From contig JALHOD010000008.1 in assembly GCA_022843165.1 (NCBI GenBank), positions 62,001-126,000 on the forward strand: a DNA stretch of 64,000 bases, in the 5' to 3' direction. The translations under genes were made by a program, and so were the position numbers. Within the stretch, counting starts at the first letter, position 1, and every line of letters starts with the position of its first letter. Of this stretch, positions 9,036-18,046 are shown piece after piece. Under the pieces are notes generated by a model. That model was not told the DNA's origin. It saw nothing but the letters and a program-made list of their open reading frames with translations, and made no database searches. This DNA is from Pseudorhodoplanes sp. (GTDB lineage: Bacteria > Pseudomonadota > Alphaproteobacteria > Rhizobiales > Xanthobacteraceae).

Positions 9036-9814
9036 ACGCGCGCGGCGCAACGCTAGAGATTGAAGATGTGACCCTTCAGTTCGGCGGGATCACTGCGATC
9101 AGGAACCTGTCGTTACGCGCCAATCCGTCCGAGTTGCTGGCCCTGGTCGGGCCTAACGGAGCGGGGAAGACCGCGCTTCTCAATTGCATCAACGGTATCT
9201 ACCAGCCCACTGTAGGTGCGATTCTTCTGGACGGCTTGGATATCGGAGGTCTGCCGTTGCACAAAATGGTCGAACACGGCATCGGCCGCGCCTTCCAGCA
9301 CGCCGAACTATTTCCGCATCTGACGGTGACGGAGAATTTGCTGATCGGGCGGCATTGCCGGTTCCGTTCTGGACTCTGGGCCGCCGGCATCTATTTCGGG
9401 AAAGCGCGCCGCGAGGAGATGGAGGAACGCCGCCGGGTTGAATCGGTGATCGATTTTTTCGAGCTCTATCGTCATCGCGACATGCAGGTCGGTGCGTTGC
9501 CGTACGGTGTCCAGAAGATGGTCGGCGTTGCCCGTGCCTTGTGCATGGAGCCCAAGCTGCTGCTGCTCGACGAACCCTGCACCGGCCTCATCCGGGAGGA
9601 GCGCGAAAACCTCGCCCGTTTTCTCCTGCGCATCAATCACGAAATCGGACCGACCGTGATCTGGGTCGAACACGATATGCAGATGGTCTCGGACCTCGCG
9701 GACCGCATCGTGGTCCTCAACCATGGTGCCAAGGTGGCGGAAGGGGTTCCCGACGTAGTCAGGCGCGATCCCGTCGTAGTGGAAGCCTATCTGGGCCACG
9801 CTGCGACGGCCTGA
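9032..9814 (+). CDS. livG: Liv-type ABC transporter ATPase LivG
   Basis: 260 residues, starting at the ATG that overlaps the livF stop. The Walker A motif is GPNGAGKTALL (Ala in place of the usual second Thr). The LivG signature region reads LPYGVQKMVGVARAL where LSYGQQRRLEIARAL is common, so the glutamine after the glycine is a valine. Walker B is LLLLDEPCTGL and the H-loop VIWVEHDMQMV. The catalytic Glu and His are kept, so activity is expected despite the drifted signature. It closes the importer operon and converges on the reverse-strand genes downstream. Confidence 0.9.
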   Translation: MNARGATLEIEDVTLQFGGITAIRNLSLRANPSELLALVGPNGAGKTALLNCINGIYQPTVGAILLDGLDIGGLPLHKMVEHGIGRAFQHAELFPHLTVTENLLIGRHCRFRSGLWAAGIYFGKARREEMEERRRVESVIDFFELYRHRDMQVGALPYGVQKMVGVARALCMEPKLLLLDEPCTGLIREERENLARFLLRINHEIGPTVIWVEHDMQMVSDLADRIVVLNHGAKVAEGVPDVVRRDPVVVEAYLGHAATA

Positions 9815-9878
9815 TCGAAAGCCGCGAAGCAGCTCCTGTCGCAACAGCCAAACAACAAGCGGCGCGCGCCATCCCGCC

Positions 9879-10094
9879 TCAGCTTCTTGATGTAAACAGT
9901 TGACGCAGCCTTTCGGCCCATTCTTTGAGCATCGCCCGAAACGGCTGCAGCGCGATCAATGAAATGACAAGCAGAACTACGATCAGGGCAAACATCCCCC
10001 GGATCAGCGTGAAGCGCACCGATTCCGGATCCACAAACAGCGCCGGGACCGCATTCATGATGCGCGCCAACTGATGGTAAATCAAATCGAGCAC
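9879..10094 (-). CDS. Small membrane protein, unknown
   Basis: 71 residues from a GTG start. One strong membrane segment (FALIVVLLVISLIAL) is flanked by a charged C terminus with KEWAERLRQLF. No family is recognised. It lies 38 bases downstream of the metallopeptidase gene in the same orientation, which suggests co-transcription. The hydrophobic pattern and the proper amphipathic C-terminal helix favour a real gene over a chance frame, but the length leaves doubt. Confidence 0.45.
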   Translation of the reverse strand: MLDLIYHQLARIMNAVPALFVDPESVRFTLIRGMFALIVVLLVISLIALQPFRAMLKEWAERLRQLFTSRS

Positions 10095-10132
10095 GATCGA
10101 CCTCGGTCATAAATGGCAGCGGATGGGACGCG

Positions 10133-11038
10133 CTATTGTTTCTTCCCGTCGTCCGGTCTTTCTGACTCGTGTGGAACAGGGCGTGGCTCAAACTGAAACC
10201 ACTTCTTGCTTCGGATTTCTTTCACAAGCTCCTGGTCTATGTAGGGCTTGACCAGCGAATTGAACGCGTGCTCGTTGGTCTGATACTCGTAACGGCAGTT
10301 CTTCGCTCTGTTTTGCGGAAGATAGCCCAAACTCACGACATCGGCGAATAGAACCGGGTCGAACCCATAGGCCATGCATAATCTGGCGTATAAGCGCTGC
10401 GCCGGTAGTCCGTGGGTGTCGGCCAGCAAGCGCAACTCCGGTGCCTTGCCTTGCTCTTCCGCCGCTTCCTTGCCGGCCAGGAACGAGGCGCCGAGAATAA
10501 GCCGCCGCGCATCGTGCTTCGGGAACTGAAGCAAAATATAGCTCGCAAAATAATCGGCGGCGTCTTCCTCGCGTCCAAAGAAGGGAATTTCCAGAACTTC
10601 GAGGACAGCGTGTCCCGTCTCGTGCAGAAAGACATCGATGGTCGGACCGATCAACGCCTCTCGCCGGGTCAGGCCCATTTTTTCCGATTTCGGTGCCTGT
10701 TTGAGGACATATTCAAAATATTCGTAGCAAACCTGAATGGCATCATCCCAGAATGTGGCGTTGATGACGCCGTCGCAGCCTCTGACCTTCAGAGTGACCT
10801 TGCTTGGAAAACGTAGAGGAGACAAGAATTCCTGCAATTTCTCGAGAATCTGGATTTCTTTCAGCGCGTCATAGATGGGTTTGTGCGCCGGATTTTTCGG
10901 TTCCTCGTAAACATAGTCGAACTGATGGGTTTTCAGCGATGCTGCCGGCAACAGGTCGTGAGCCGTCGCAGCCGTGACGAACAGCCCGAAGACCAGAGCC
11001 ATCATAAAGCTAGGTCGATATCTCGCGGCCGGTTTCAT
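10133..11038 (-). CDS. DUF4344-type putative secreted zinc metallopeptidase
   Basis: 301 residues. An N-terminal signal peptide ends near VTAATAHD. The central FLHETGHAVLEVLEIPFFG contains HETGH (HExxH zinc motif), and GREEDAADYFA follows about 15 residues later, carrying the probable third ligand. This spacing and wording are characteristic of the DUF4344 family as I know it. The protein is expected to act outside the inner membrane; substrate unknown. Two cysteine-containing segments (VRGCDGVINATFWDD and IQVCYEYFEYV) may form a disulfide. A degenerate FixK-like site lies about 60 bases upstream of the start. Confidence 0.75.
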   Translation of the reverse strand: MKPAARYRPSFMMALVFGLFVTAATAHDLLPAASLKTHQFDYVYEEPKNPAHKPIYDALKEIQILEKLQEFLSPLRFPSKVTLKVRGCDGVINATFWDDAIQVCYEYFEYVLKQAPKSEKMGLTRREALIGPTIDVFLHETGHAVLEVLEIPFFGREEDAADYFASYILLQFPKHDARRLILGASFLAGKEAAEEQGKAPELRLLADTHGLPAQRLYARLCMAYGFDPVLFADVVSLGYLPQNRAKNCRYEYQTNEHAFNSLVKPYIDQELVKEIRSKKWFQFEPRPVPHESERPDDGKKQ

Positions 11039-11090
11039 TCTGTATCTCTCGGTGAACTTGAGACATTACGTCTCTCGCGATTCTGTCTTT

Positions 11091-11104
11091 TTGATTTGGC
11101 GCAA
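11091..11104 (-). promoter_or_regulatory. Weak FixK2-like site upstream of the DUF4344 gene
   Basis: TTGATTTGGCGCAA fits the relaxed Bradyrhizobium FixK2 form TTG(A/C)-N6-(T/G)CAA. It is centred about 60 bases before the ATG, a workable activator distance. One half-site is degenerate and a few such matches are expected by chance in 64 kb. Confidence 0.2.
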
Positions 11105-11147
11105 TAGATCGCCGGCATGTTATGGCGCTTGGCCCATTCATTTTGGT

Positions 11148-11324
11148 TCATGACTCGGTGGAATCGTCGATGCGAACGAGCTTCGGCACATAGCTGATCG
11201 CCCACGCCGCGGATGTTCCTTGCCCCGTCTCGACGAAGCGAAAGAGCGCATAAGACCATGGATCGGCGCTGCGGTCGAGTACAACGATGCCGGATGGCGT
11301 CGATGGGAGGAATCTCCAAATGTC
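11148..11324 (-). pseudogene. 58-codon open frame without a start; possible gene remnant
   Basis: Directly after the TAA of the gene ending at 11325, and in the same frame, 58 codons stay open to a TGA. The translation looks protein-like, for example GIVVLDRSADPWSYALFRF and WAISYVPKLVRIDDS, with codon choice like its neighbours. No ATG, GTG or TTG is placed to start it except a GTG near its end. It does not resemble the hydrophobic protein before it. It may be the tail of a decayed gene; it may also be chance. No family recognised. Confidence 0.25.
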
Positions 11325-11603
11325 TTAGGGGCGAGCGTTATCGTCAGGCTGACGGGCTGTGTTCTTGATGACGATCGCCAGAATGATCAGGCCGAAGCCG
11401 GCCAGGCGCAAAAGATAGATCCAGCTCTGCTCTTCCCGCTCCGGCTCAAGCAGGCTGACGAGGCCCTGGTTCAGGGCGAACAGCCAGAACGCGACAGCAA
11501 ATACGCCGAACAGGTTGTCTCGTGTGCGCCACCAGAATCGCAGGAAAAAGAGTCCTGCGACGATGAAGCCCATGGTGATCATGCCGGAGAAGAAAGCGGT
11601 CAT
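11325..11603 (-). CDS. Small membrane protein, DUF5985-like (second of pair)
   Basis: 92 residues, starting at the ATG at 11603. Three membrane segments: FFSGMITMGFIVAGLFFL, DNLFGVFAVAFWLFALNQGL and a C-terminal LLRLAGFGLIILAIVI. It resembles the DUF5985 type of small tandem membrane proteins; the family name is from memory and not certain. It lies eight bases after a similar-sized membrane gene, so the two probably form a hetero-oligomer. Function unknown. Confidence 0.65.
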   Translation of the reverse strand: MTAFFSGMITMGFIVAGLFFLRFWWRTRDNLFGVFAVAFWLFALNQGLVSLLEPEREEQSWIYLLRLAGFGLIILAIVIKNTARQPDDNARP

Positions 11604-11611
11604 TGGCTGTT

Positions 11612-11875
11612 TCAGTCGAGCTCCCAGATAAAGCCGTATAGCAGCGTCATCACCGCTCCCAGCGACGCTGCCGTTCGATAGGGAACGAAATCGACATTGG
11701 GAAAGAGGACGATGTCGGACACAACAAACAGGTTGTTGAGAGCCAGCAGAACGAAACAGGCGGCGCTCCAGAGAAGCAGAGGAGTCCGATGGGCCCAGTA
11801 GCGCCGCACAAGCAGCATTCCGCATACGCCGCTCGCCAGGAGGCAAAGAAGATAAACCAGCGTGGCCATCTGCAT
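11612..11875 (-). CDS. Small membrane protein, DUF5985-like (first of pair)
   Basis: 87 residues with three hydrophobic segments (LVYLLCLLASGVCGMLLV, LLLWSAACFVLLALNNLFVV and TAASLGAVMTLLYGF). The length, the arginine-rich loop after helix one and the paired arrangement match the next gene. Its ATG overlaps the TAA of the preceding winged-helix-like gene in the form TAATG, implying translational coupling. Function unknown. Confidence 0.65.
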   Translation of the reverse strand: MQMATLVYLLCLLASGVCGMLLVRRYWAHRTPLLLWSAACFVLLALNNLFVVSDIVLFPNVDFVPYRTAASLGAVMTLLYGFIWELD

Positions 11876-12243
11876 TATTTGTCCCTCAGCTTGAAGGCGT
11901 CGGAGAAGGCTCGAAGTTTCTCGTTTGGAGCTTCGGTAATGGCCTTGATCACCGTCATCGGGCGGTTCGCATAAATCTGACTGACAGAATCAACGAGCTG
12001 CCCCAGTTCGTCGGTCGCCGGATCGTATCTGTATGCATCGGGCGAAACGTCGCTGACCAGCTGAGCAGCTTTCAGGCTTTGCAAGGCCGCCCTCACAACG
12101 CCGTCGCTTCCGCGCAGTTCCTTGACGATCTCCTCCCGTGTCCAGACCATTCCCGCGCTGCGGTGCAGCAGCAGGAGCAACTCCAGAGCCCAGACTGATC
12201 TGACGGTGGCCTGAATGAAGGCGAAGGTTTTGTCGTCGGACAC
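11875..12243 (-). CDS. Winged-helix-like protein, possible regulator
   Basis: 122 residues from a GTG at 12243, which has GAAAGG five bases upstream. A much longer frame continues upstream but reads as low-complexity basic sequence, so this start is preferred. The segment SVWALELLLLLHRSAGMVWT followed by REEIVKELRGSDGVVRAALQSL and a beta-wing-like VSDVSPDAYRYDPA resembles a winged helix-turn-helix fold. No family is recognised with confidence. It heads a three-gene operon with the two small membrane proteins, so it may regulate them or contact them at the membrane. Confidence 0.6.
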   Translation of the reverse strand: MSDDKTFAFIQATVRSVWALELLLLLHRSAGMVWTREEIVKELRGSDGVVRAALQSLKAAQLVSDVSPDAYRYDPATDELGQLVDSVSQIYANRPMTVIKAITEAPNEKLRAFSDAFKLRDK

Positions 12244-12591
12244 GAATGCCTTTCGAGATTGTCGAAGGGGGCTCAACGATAGGGACCCGTTGGTTATGTC
12301 GACCTGCGTCCGGCCCCGCAACCTTGTTGGCCGGATGGACTGTCGCATTTTTTTCCGCGGGGCTGGAACCATACGGAACTTTCCGCATTTGAGGCCGTTC
12401 ACAGGAATGCGGTTCCAATAAGCAGGGGCTTGAGACGGAATGCGCGACCGGCACGGGGGTGCGGAACCGGCGTTTGCCGCAGGCAGGCGCCATTCCATTT
12501 GCGATTATGGGATGCGTTATAAAATACTGAAATTCCAATATAATTTACCAATCAGCGTCGACAGGGTCGGTCTTGTCGCGGGAGCATGTCT
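12244..12591. other. Non-coding gap between divergent operons
   Basis: About 350 bases between the winged-helix-like gene (reverse) and the poly-HAMP kinase (forward). Frames here are low-complexity and look non-coding. The last 80 bases are clearly A/T-rich, unlike the surroundings, and hold the putative kinase promoter. No repeat, RNA gene or FixK box was seen. Confidence 0.5.
12539..12544 (+). promoter_or_regulatory. Candidate -10 element of the poly-HAMP kinase
   Basis: A perfect TATAAT lies 47 bases before the chosen ATG inside an A/T-rich stretch. No good -35 hexamer is seen 17 bases upstream, so an activator or alternative sigma factor may be involved. Confidence 0.35.
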
Positions 12592-15500
12592 ATGACGAGC
12601 CTTGATGTTGCCGTGCCACGGAATCGCACGCCTGACGGCCAGTTTCCGTTCGATCCTGGTGAATTGCTCCGAGCGCTCCAGGCCTTCCGGGCCGGAGATT
12701 TTACGGCCCGGCTTCCGTCGGATGCGACCGGGATCGAGGGCAAGATTGCCGACACTTTCAATGACATTGTTTCGGCGAACGAGCACATGGCCAAGCAGCT
12801 TGAAAGGGCGGGCCAGGTGGTCGGCCGCGACGGCAAGACCAAGCATCGCGTAAAATTCGCGCCGGGCGGCGGGGCGTGGGGGGAGATGGAGAACTCCGTC
12901 AACACTCTCATCGATGACCTGGTCTGGCCGACGGCGGAAGTCACCCGCGCGATCGCAGCCGTCGCCCAGGGCGACCTGCTGGAAACGGTTCGGCTCGATG
13001 TCGACGGGCGGCCGCTGAAAGGCGAATTCCTGCAGTCGGCCAACATCGTCAACACCATGATCAAGCAACTCGGGGTCTTCACGTCGGAAGTGACCCGTGT
13101 GGCGCGTGAAGTCGGCACCGAAGGCAAGCTCGGCGGCCAGGCTCAGGTGCCGGAGGTCATGGGCGTCTGGAAGGATCTGACCGAAAGCGTGAATTCGATG
13201 GCGTCGAACCTGACCGGTCAGGTGCGCAATCTGGCCGAGGTGACGATTGCGGTTGCGAACGGTGACCTGTCGAAGAAAATCACGGTCGACGTGCGCGGTG
13301 AAATTCTGCAGCTGAAGGAGGCCATCAACACGATGGTCGACCAGCTTCGTTCGTTTGCATCGGAAGTGACGCGCGTGGCGCGCGAAGTCGGCACCGACGG
13401 CAAGCTCGGTGGACAGGCGATTGTGCCCGGCGTGGCCGGCACCTGGAAGGACTTGACGGACTCGGTCAACGCCATGTGCGGCAACCTGACCGCGCAAGTC
13501 CGCAACATTGCGCAGGTGACGACGGCGGTAGCGCGCGGCGACCTGTCGCGCAAGATCACGGTGGATGTGCGCGGGGAAATCCTGGAGCTGAAGGACACCA
13601 TTAACACGATGGTCGATCAGCTCAATTCCTTCGCATCGGAAGTGACGCGCGTGGCGCGCGAGGTCGGCACCGAAGGCAAGCTAGGCGGACAGGCGCAGGT
13701 GCCGGGTGTTGCGGGAACGTGGAAGGACCTGACCGACAACGTCAATTTCATGGCGAGTAACCTGACTGCACAGGTCCGTAACATCGCCGATGTGGCCACC
13801 GCGATCGCCGGTGGCGATCTGTCGAAGAAGATCACCGTCAATGTCAGCGGCGAAATCCTGCAGTTGAAGGAAACCATCAACACGATGGTGGACCAGCTCA
13901 ACGCCTTTGCTGGCGAGGTGACGCGCGTGGCGCGCGAAGTTGGCACCGACGGCCGGCTGGGTGGTCAGGCGAACGTGCCCGGTGTGGCGGGGACGTGGAA
14001 GGACTTGACCGAAGGCGTCAATTCGATGGCCGGAAACCTGACCGCGCAGGTTCGCAATATCGCCGAGGTGACGACGGCCGTGGCGCGCGGCGACCTGTCG
14101 CGCAAGATCACTGTGGACGTGAAGGGCGAAATTCTCGAACTGAAGAACACCATCAACACAATGGTGGACCAGCTCAACGCCTTCGCCGGTGAGGTCACGC
14201 GCGTGGCACGCGAGGTCGGCACCGAAGGCAAACTCGGTGGCCAGGCGGAAGTGCCGGGCGTGGCCGGCACTTGGAAGGACCTGACTGACAACGTCAATTT
14301 CATGGCGGGCAACCTGACCGCACAGGTGCGAAACATCGCGGAAGTGGCCACCGCCATCGCTAGCGGCGATCTGTCGAAGAAGATCACGGTGGACGTGCGC
14401 GGAGAAATCCTGCTTCTGAAGGAAACGCTGAACACCATGGTCGAACAGCTTCGCTCGTTTGCAGGCGAAGTGACACGCGTGGCGCGCGAGGTCGGCACCG
14501 ACGGCCGGCTGGGCGGGCAGGCGGTTGTGCCCGGAGTGGCCGGAACCTGGAAGGATCTGACCGACAACGTCAATCTCCTGGCCGGCAACCTGACCACACA
14601 GGTGCGCAATATCGCCGAGGTCACGACAGCGGTGGCGCGCGGCGACCTGTCGCGCAAGATCACCGTGGACGTGAAGGGCGAAATTCTCGAGCTCAAGAAC
14701 ACCATCAACACGATGGTCGATCAGCTCAATGCGTTTGCCTCGGAAGTGACGCGCGTCGCACGCGAAGTCGGCACTGAAGGCAAGCTCGGCGGCCAGGCTC
14801 AGGTGCCTGGCGTGGCCGGTACCTGGAAAGATCTGACCGACACCGTGAATGTCATGGCTGCAAATCTGACCGAACAGGTTCGCGGTATCGTGAAGGTGGT
14901 GACCGCCGTTGCCGATGGCGACCTGAAGCAGAATCTCGCGGTGAAATCGAAGGGCGAGGTCGCGGCCCTTGCGGAAACCATCAATAACATGACCGACACG
15001 CTCGCGACTTTCGCGGATCAGGTCACAACGGTGGCGCGCGAGGTCGGCGTGGAGGGCCGTCTCGGTGGCCAGGCCAACGTGCCCGGCGCGGCCGGCACAT
15101 GGAAGGATTTGACCGGCAACGTCAACTTGTTGGCCGCCAATCTTACGACGCAGGTTCGCGCGATCGCGGAGGTGGCGACGGCCGTGACGAAGGGCGACCT
15201 CACGCGCTCCATTCAGGTTGATGCACGCGGCGAAGTGGCCGAGCTCAAAGACAACATCAACACGATGATCGATAACCTAAGGCTCACCACTGACCGCAAT
15301 ACAGAGCAGGATTGGCTGAAGACCAACCTGGCCAAGTTCACGAACATGCTTCAGGGCCAGCGCGACCTGAGCACCGTTGGCCGGCTGTTGCTGTCGGAAC
15401 TGACTCCGCTGGTGAATGCGCAGATGGGTGTGATTTACCAGATCGAGAGCGAAGAAGACAGGACGCTGCGGCTGTTGTCTGCTTATGCCGATGACGGTGC

Positions 15501-18036
15501 CGCCGGACATCCGCCGATGCTGAAGATCGGGGAAGGTCTTGTGGGTCAATGCGCGGCCGACAAGAGACGGCTTCTGATCACCGATATGCCGACCTACGCC
15601 GTTCCGATTGGGTCGGCGCTGTTCAAGGCTGTGCCCCAGAATGTCATTGTTCTTCCGGTGCTTTTCGAGAATCAGGTGAAGGCAGTGATCGAACTGGCTT
15701 CGGTCTCGACGTTCACGACCCTGCAGGTCACGTTCCTTGAACAGCTGACGACCAGCATTGGCATCGTTCTCAATTCGATTGAAGCGACCATGCAGACCGA
15801 GGGATTGCTGAAGCAATCGCAGCAGCTCGCGGGCGAACTGCAGACCCAGCAGGCGGAATTGCAGCAGACCAACGATCAGCTGGAACAGAAGGCGCAGCAA
15901 CTCGCAGAACGAAACGTCGAAGTCGAGCGCAAGAATCAGGAAATCGAACAGGCCCGGCGGGCGCTGGAGGAAAAGGCGGGCGAGCTTGCCCTGACCTCGA
16001 AGTACAAGTCCGAATTTCTGGCCAACATGTCACACGAGCTGCGCACGCCACTCAACAGCATATTGATATTGGGGCAGCAGCTCACGGAGAACCCGGAGGG
16101 CAATCTGTCAGCCAAGCAGGTCGAGTTTGCGCGGACGATTCACGGCGCCGGCACCGATCTGCTCAACCTGATCAGCGACATTCTCGACCTTTCCAAGATC
16201 GAATCCGGCACGGTTACGGTCGACGCTGAAGATGTGCTTCTGAACAGTCTTCTGGAGTCTGTTGGCCGTCCGTTCCGGCACGAGGCGGAGGCGCGTCAGC
16301 TCTCATTCGACATCAAGATCGACAGCCATTTGGGCCGCAGCATCACGACCGATACCAAGCGTCTGCAGCAGGTCCTCAAGAATCTCCTGTCGAATGCGTT
16401 CAAGTTTACCCAGCAAGGGGGTGTCCGGCTTGCCGTTTCGCTGGCGCCGGGAGGCTGGAACCCGGATCACCCGGTCCTGGCAGCGGCGCCGGCCGTCATC
16501 GCATTCGAAGTGACGGATACCGGCATCGGCATTCCGGCCGAAAAGCAGAAGATCATCTTCGAGGCCTTCCAGCAGGCCGACGCCAGCACGAGCCGCAAGT
16601 ACGGTGGTACCGGTCTGGGTCTCGCCATCAGCCGTGAACTGTCAAATCTGCTCGGCGGAGAAATCCAGCTGCGGAGCGTCCCCGGGCAGGGAAGCACCTT
16701 CACCCTTTATCTTCCGCAAAAATATGTCGGTCCCACAAGTGCGGCGCGCCTCGCGAGTGCCGACGACCGGCGTGCGGCCATTCAGAATGCGGCCTTACCG
16801 TCCGCCATCACGGAGCGAAGCGTCGAGCAGATTCCTGACGACCGCATGGAGATACAGCCGGGCGATTCCATCCTCCTGATTGTGGAAGACGACCCGCATT
16901 ATGCCAGGATCATACAGGACCTGGCGCGCGACAACCATTTCAAGACCATTGTGGCCATGCGTGGCGCGGATGCACTTGAGCTTGGCAAGCAGTATCAGCC
17001 CACGGCCGTGTCGCTGGATGTTTTTCTGCCCGATATGCTGGGCTGGAGCGTTCTGAGCCAGTTCAAGCAGGATCCGCTCACGCGGCATATCCCCGTCCAG
17101 ATCATCACCCATGATGAGGACCGTCAGCATGCACTCGCGCAGGGAGCCTTCTCGTTCGTCACCAAGCCGACGACGTCGGAGGGCGTCGAAGCGGCGCTGA
17201 TGAAGATCAAGGAATATGCCCGGCCGCGCCGAAAACGCCTGCTTGTCGTTGAGGACAATGCGGTCGAGCAGATGAGCATCAAGGAACTCCTTGGCTATGA
17301 CGACATCGAGATCCTGACGTCTGACACGGGCAAGGACGCGCTCGCAACCTTGCGCGAAAATCCATGCGACTGCGTTGTTCTCGACCTTCGGTTACCCGAC
17401 ATGACGGGCTTTGAGGTGCTGGAAGAGATCCGGTCCGACGCCAGATTGTCCGATGTTCCGGTCGTGGTATTCACTGGCAGGGAACTATCGCCGGAAGAGG
17501 ATGCGCGGCTGCACACCATGGCGCGAAGCATTGTCGTCAAGGGCGTCGAATCGCCCGAGCGCCTGCTCGATGAGACGGCGCTCTTCCTGCATCGCGTCGT
17601 GACCGATTTGCCCCCCGAAAAGCAGCGGATGCTCGAACGACTCACGAGTTCCGACGAGGATCTGGTCGGACAGACCGTTCTCTTGGTGGACGATGACGCC
17701 AGAAACATATTTGCGCTCAGCAGCGTCCTCGAGCGCAGGTGCATGAACGTTCTGACCGCGACGACGGGGCATGAAGCCATCGATCTAGTCGTCTCCAATC
17801 CTGACATCGCGATTGTGCTGATGGATATCATGATGCCGCACATGGACGGCTACCAGACAATGGCGGCCATCCGGGAAAAGCCGGCCTATCGCCGGCTGCC
17901 GATCATCGCGCTGACCGCCAAGGCCATGAAAGGAGACCGCGAGAAGTGCCTTGAGGCGGGAGCCTCCGATTATCTGGCCAAGCCGGTCAATACGGAGCAA
18001 TTGCTGTCGGCACTTCGCATGTGGCTGCATCGTTAG
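12592..18036 (+). CDS. Soluble poly-HAMP hybrid histidine kinase with three receiver domains
   Basis: About 1,814 residues. Of two ATGs (12586, 12592) the second has GGGAG at a proper seven-base distance. No membrane segment or periplasmic sensor is visible. Residues ~20-900 form an array of HAMP modules, mostly in 92-residue double units. Then come a GAF-like domain (~930-1060), a Gln-rich coiled coil (~1060-1135), HisKA with His1148 in [11 protein letters not shown], and an HATPase with the N-box (~1265) and the DTGIGIP and GTGLGLAI G-boxes. Three receivers follow with phospho-acceptors Asp1476, Asp1598 and Asp1745. The layout matches fungal Nik1/Os-1 group III kinases and their bacterial relatives, which sense osmotic or cell-envelope cues. 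Input signal unknown. A REC-HWE kinase gene follows 10 bases later. Confidence 0.93.
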   Translation: MTSLDVAVPRNRTPDGQFPFDPGELLRALQAFRAGDFTARLPSDATGIEGKIADTFNDIVSANEHMAKQLERAGQVVGRDGKTKHRVKFAPGGGAWGEMENSVNTLIDDLVWPTAEVTRAIAAVAQGDLLETVRLDVDGRPLKGEFLQSANIVNTMIKQLGVFTSEVTRVAREVGTEGKLGGQAQVPEVMGVWKDLTESVNSMASNLTGQVRNLAEVTIAVANGDLSKKITVDVRGEILQLKEAINTMVDQLRSFASEVTRVAREVGTDGKLGGQAIVPGVAGTWKDLTDSVNAMCGNLTAQVRNIAQVTTAVARGDLSRKITVDVRGEILELKDTINTMVDQLNSFASEVTRVAREVGTEGKLGGQAQVPGVAGTWKDLTDNVNFMASNLTAQVRNIADVATAIAGGDLSKKITVNVSGEILQLKETINTMVDQLNAFAGEVTRVAREVGTDGRLGGQANVPGVAGTWKDLTEGVNSMAGNLTAQVRNIAEVTTAVARGDLSRKITVDVKGEILELKNTINTMVDQLNAFAGEVTRVAREVGTEGKLGGQAEVPGVAGTWKDLTDNVNFMAGNLTAQVRNIAEVATAIASGDLSKKITVDVRGEILLLKETLNTMVEQLRSFAGEVTRVAREVGTDGRLGGQAVVPGVAGTWKDLTDNVNLLAGNLTTQVRNIAEVTTAVARGDLSRKITVDVKGEILELKNTINTMVDQLNAFASEVTRVAREVGTEGKLGGQAQVPGVAGTWKDLTDTVNVMAANLTEQVRGIVKVVTAVADGDLKQNLAVKSKGEVAALAETINNMTDTLATFADQVTTVAREVGVEGRLGGQANVPGAAGTWKDLTGNVNLLAANLTTQVRAIAEVATAVTKGDLTRSIQVDARGEVAELKDNINTMIDNLRLTTDRNTEQDWLKTNLAKFTNMLQGQRDLSTVGRLLLSELTPLVNAQMGVIYQIESEEDRTLRLLSAYADDGAAGHPPMLKIGEGLVGQCAADKRRLLITDMPTYAVPIGSALFKAVPQNVIVLPVLFENQVKAVIELASVSTFTTLQVTFLEQLTTSIGIVLNSIEATMQTEGLLKQSQQLAGELQTQQAELQQTNDQLEQKAQQLAERNVEVERKNQEIEQARRALEEKAGELALTSKYKSEFLANMSHELRTPLNSILILGQQLTENPEGNLSAKQVEFARTIHGAGTDLLNLISDILDLSKIESGTVTVDAEDVLLNSLLESVGRPFRHEAEARQLSFDIKIDSHLGRSITTDTKRLQQVLKNLLSNAFKFTQQGGVRLAVSLAPGGWNPDHPVLAAAPAVIAFEVTDTGIGIPAEKQKIIFEAFQQADASTSRKYGGTGLGLAISRELSNLLGGEIQLRSVPGQGSTFTLYLPQKYVGPTSAARLASADDRRAAIQNAALPSAITERSVEQIPDDRMEIQPGDSILLIVEDDPHYARIIQDLARDNHFKTIVAMRGADALELGKQYQPTAVSLDVFLPDMLGWSVLSQFKQDPLTRHIPVQIITHDEDRQHALAQGAFSFVTKPTTSEGVEAALMKIKEYARPRRKRLLVVEDNAVEQMSIKELLGYDDIEILTSDTGKDALATLRENPCDCVVLDLRLPDMTGFEVLEEIRSDARLSDVPVVVFTGRELSPEEDARLHTMARSIVVKGVESPERLLDETALFLHRVVTDLPPEKQRMLERLTSSDEDLVGQTVLLVDDDARNIFALSSVLERRCMNVLTATTGHEAIDLVVSNPDIAIVLMDIMMPHMDGYQTMAAIREKPAYRRLPIIALTAKAMKGDREKCLEAGASDYLAKPVNTEQLLSALRMWLHR
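12810..15285 (+). repeat. Nine tandem 276-bp HAMP-pair repeats inside the kinase gene
   Basis: The phrase VAREVG recurs at exact 276-base steps, with its codons starting at about 13099, 13375, 13651, 13927, 14203, 14479, 14755 and 15031. Each unit holds a [15 protein letters not shown]-type module and an [11 protein letters not shown]-type module. Flanking copies are more diverged. Units alternate in detail (EGK/DGR and RGDLSRK/GGDLSKK), pointing to growth by two-unit duplication. Confidence 0.9.
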
Positions 18037-18046
18037 GATATTGATC

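Noticed and set aside
11035-11319. 94-codon reverse frame between the metallopeptidase and the small membrane protein
   Set aside because: Arg/His-rich composition without structure; another frame here looks more protein-like and is reported instead.
12810-15285. Periodic repeats as a CRISPR array or satellite
   Set aside because: The repeat unit is 276 bp, in frame, and encodes HAMP modules.
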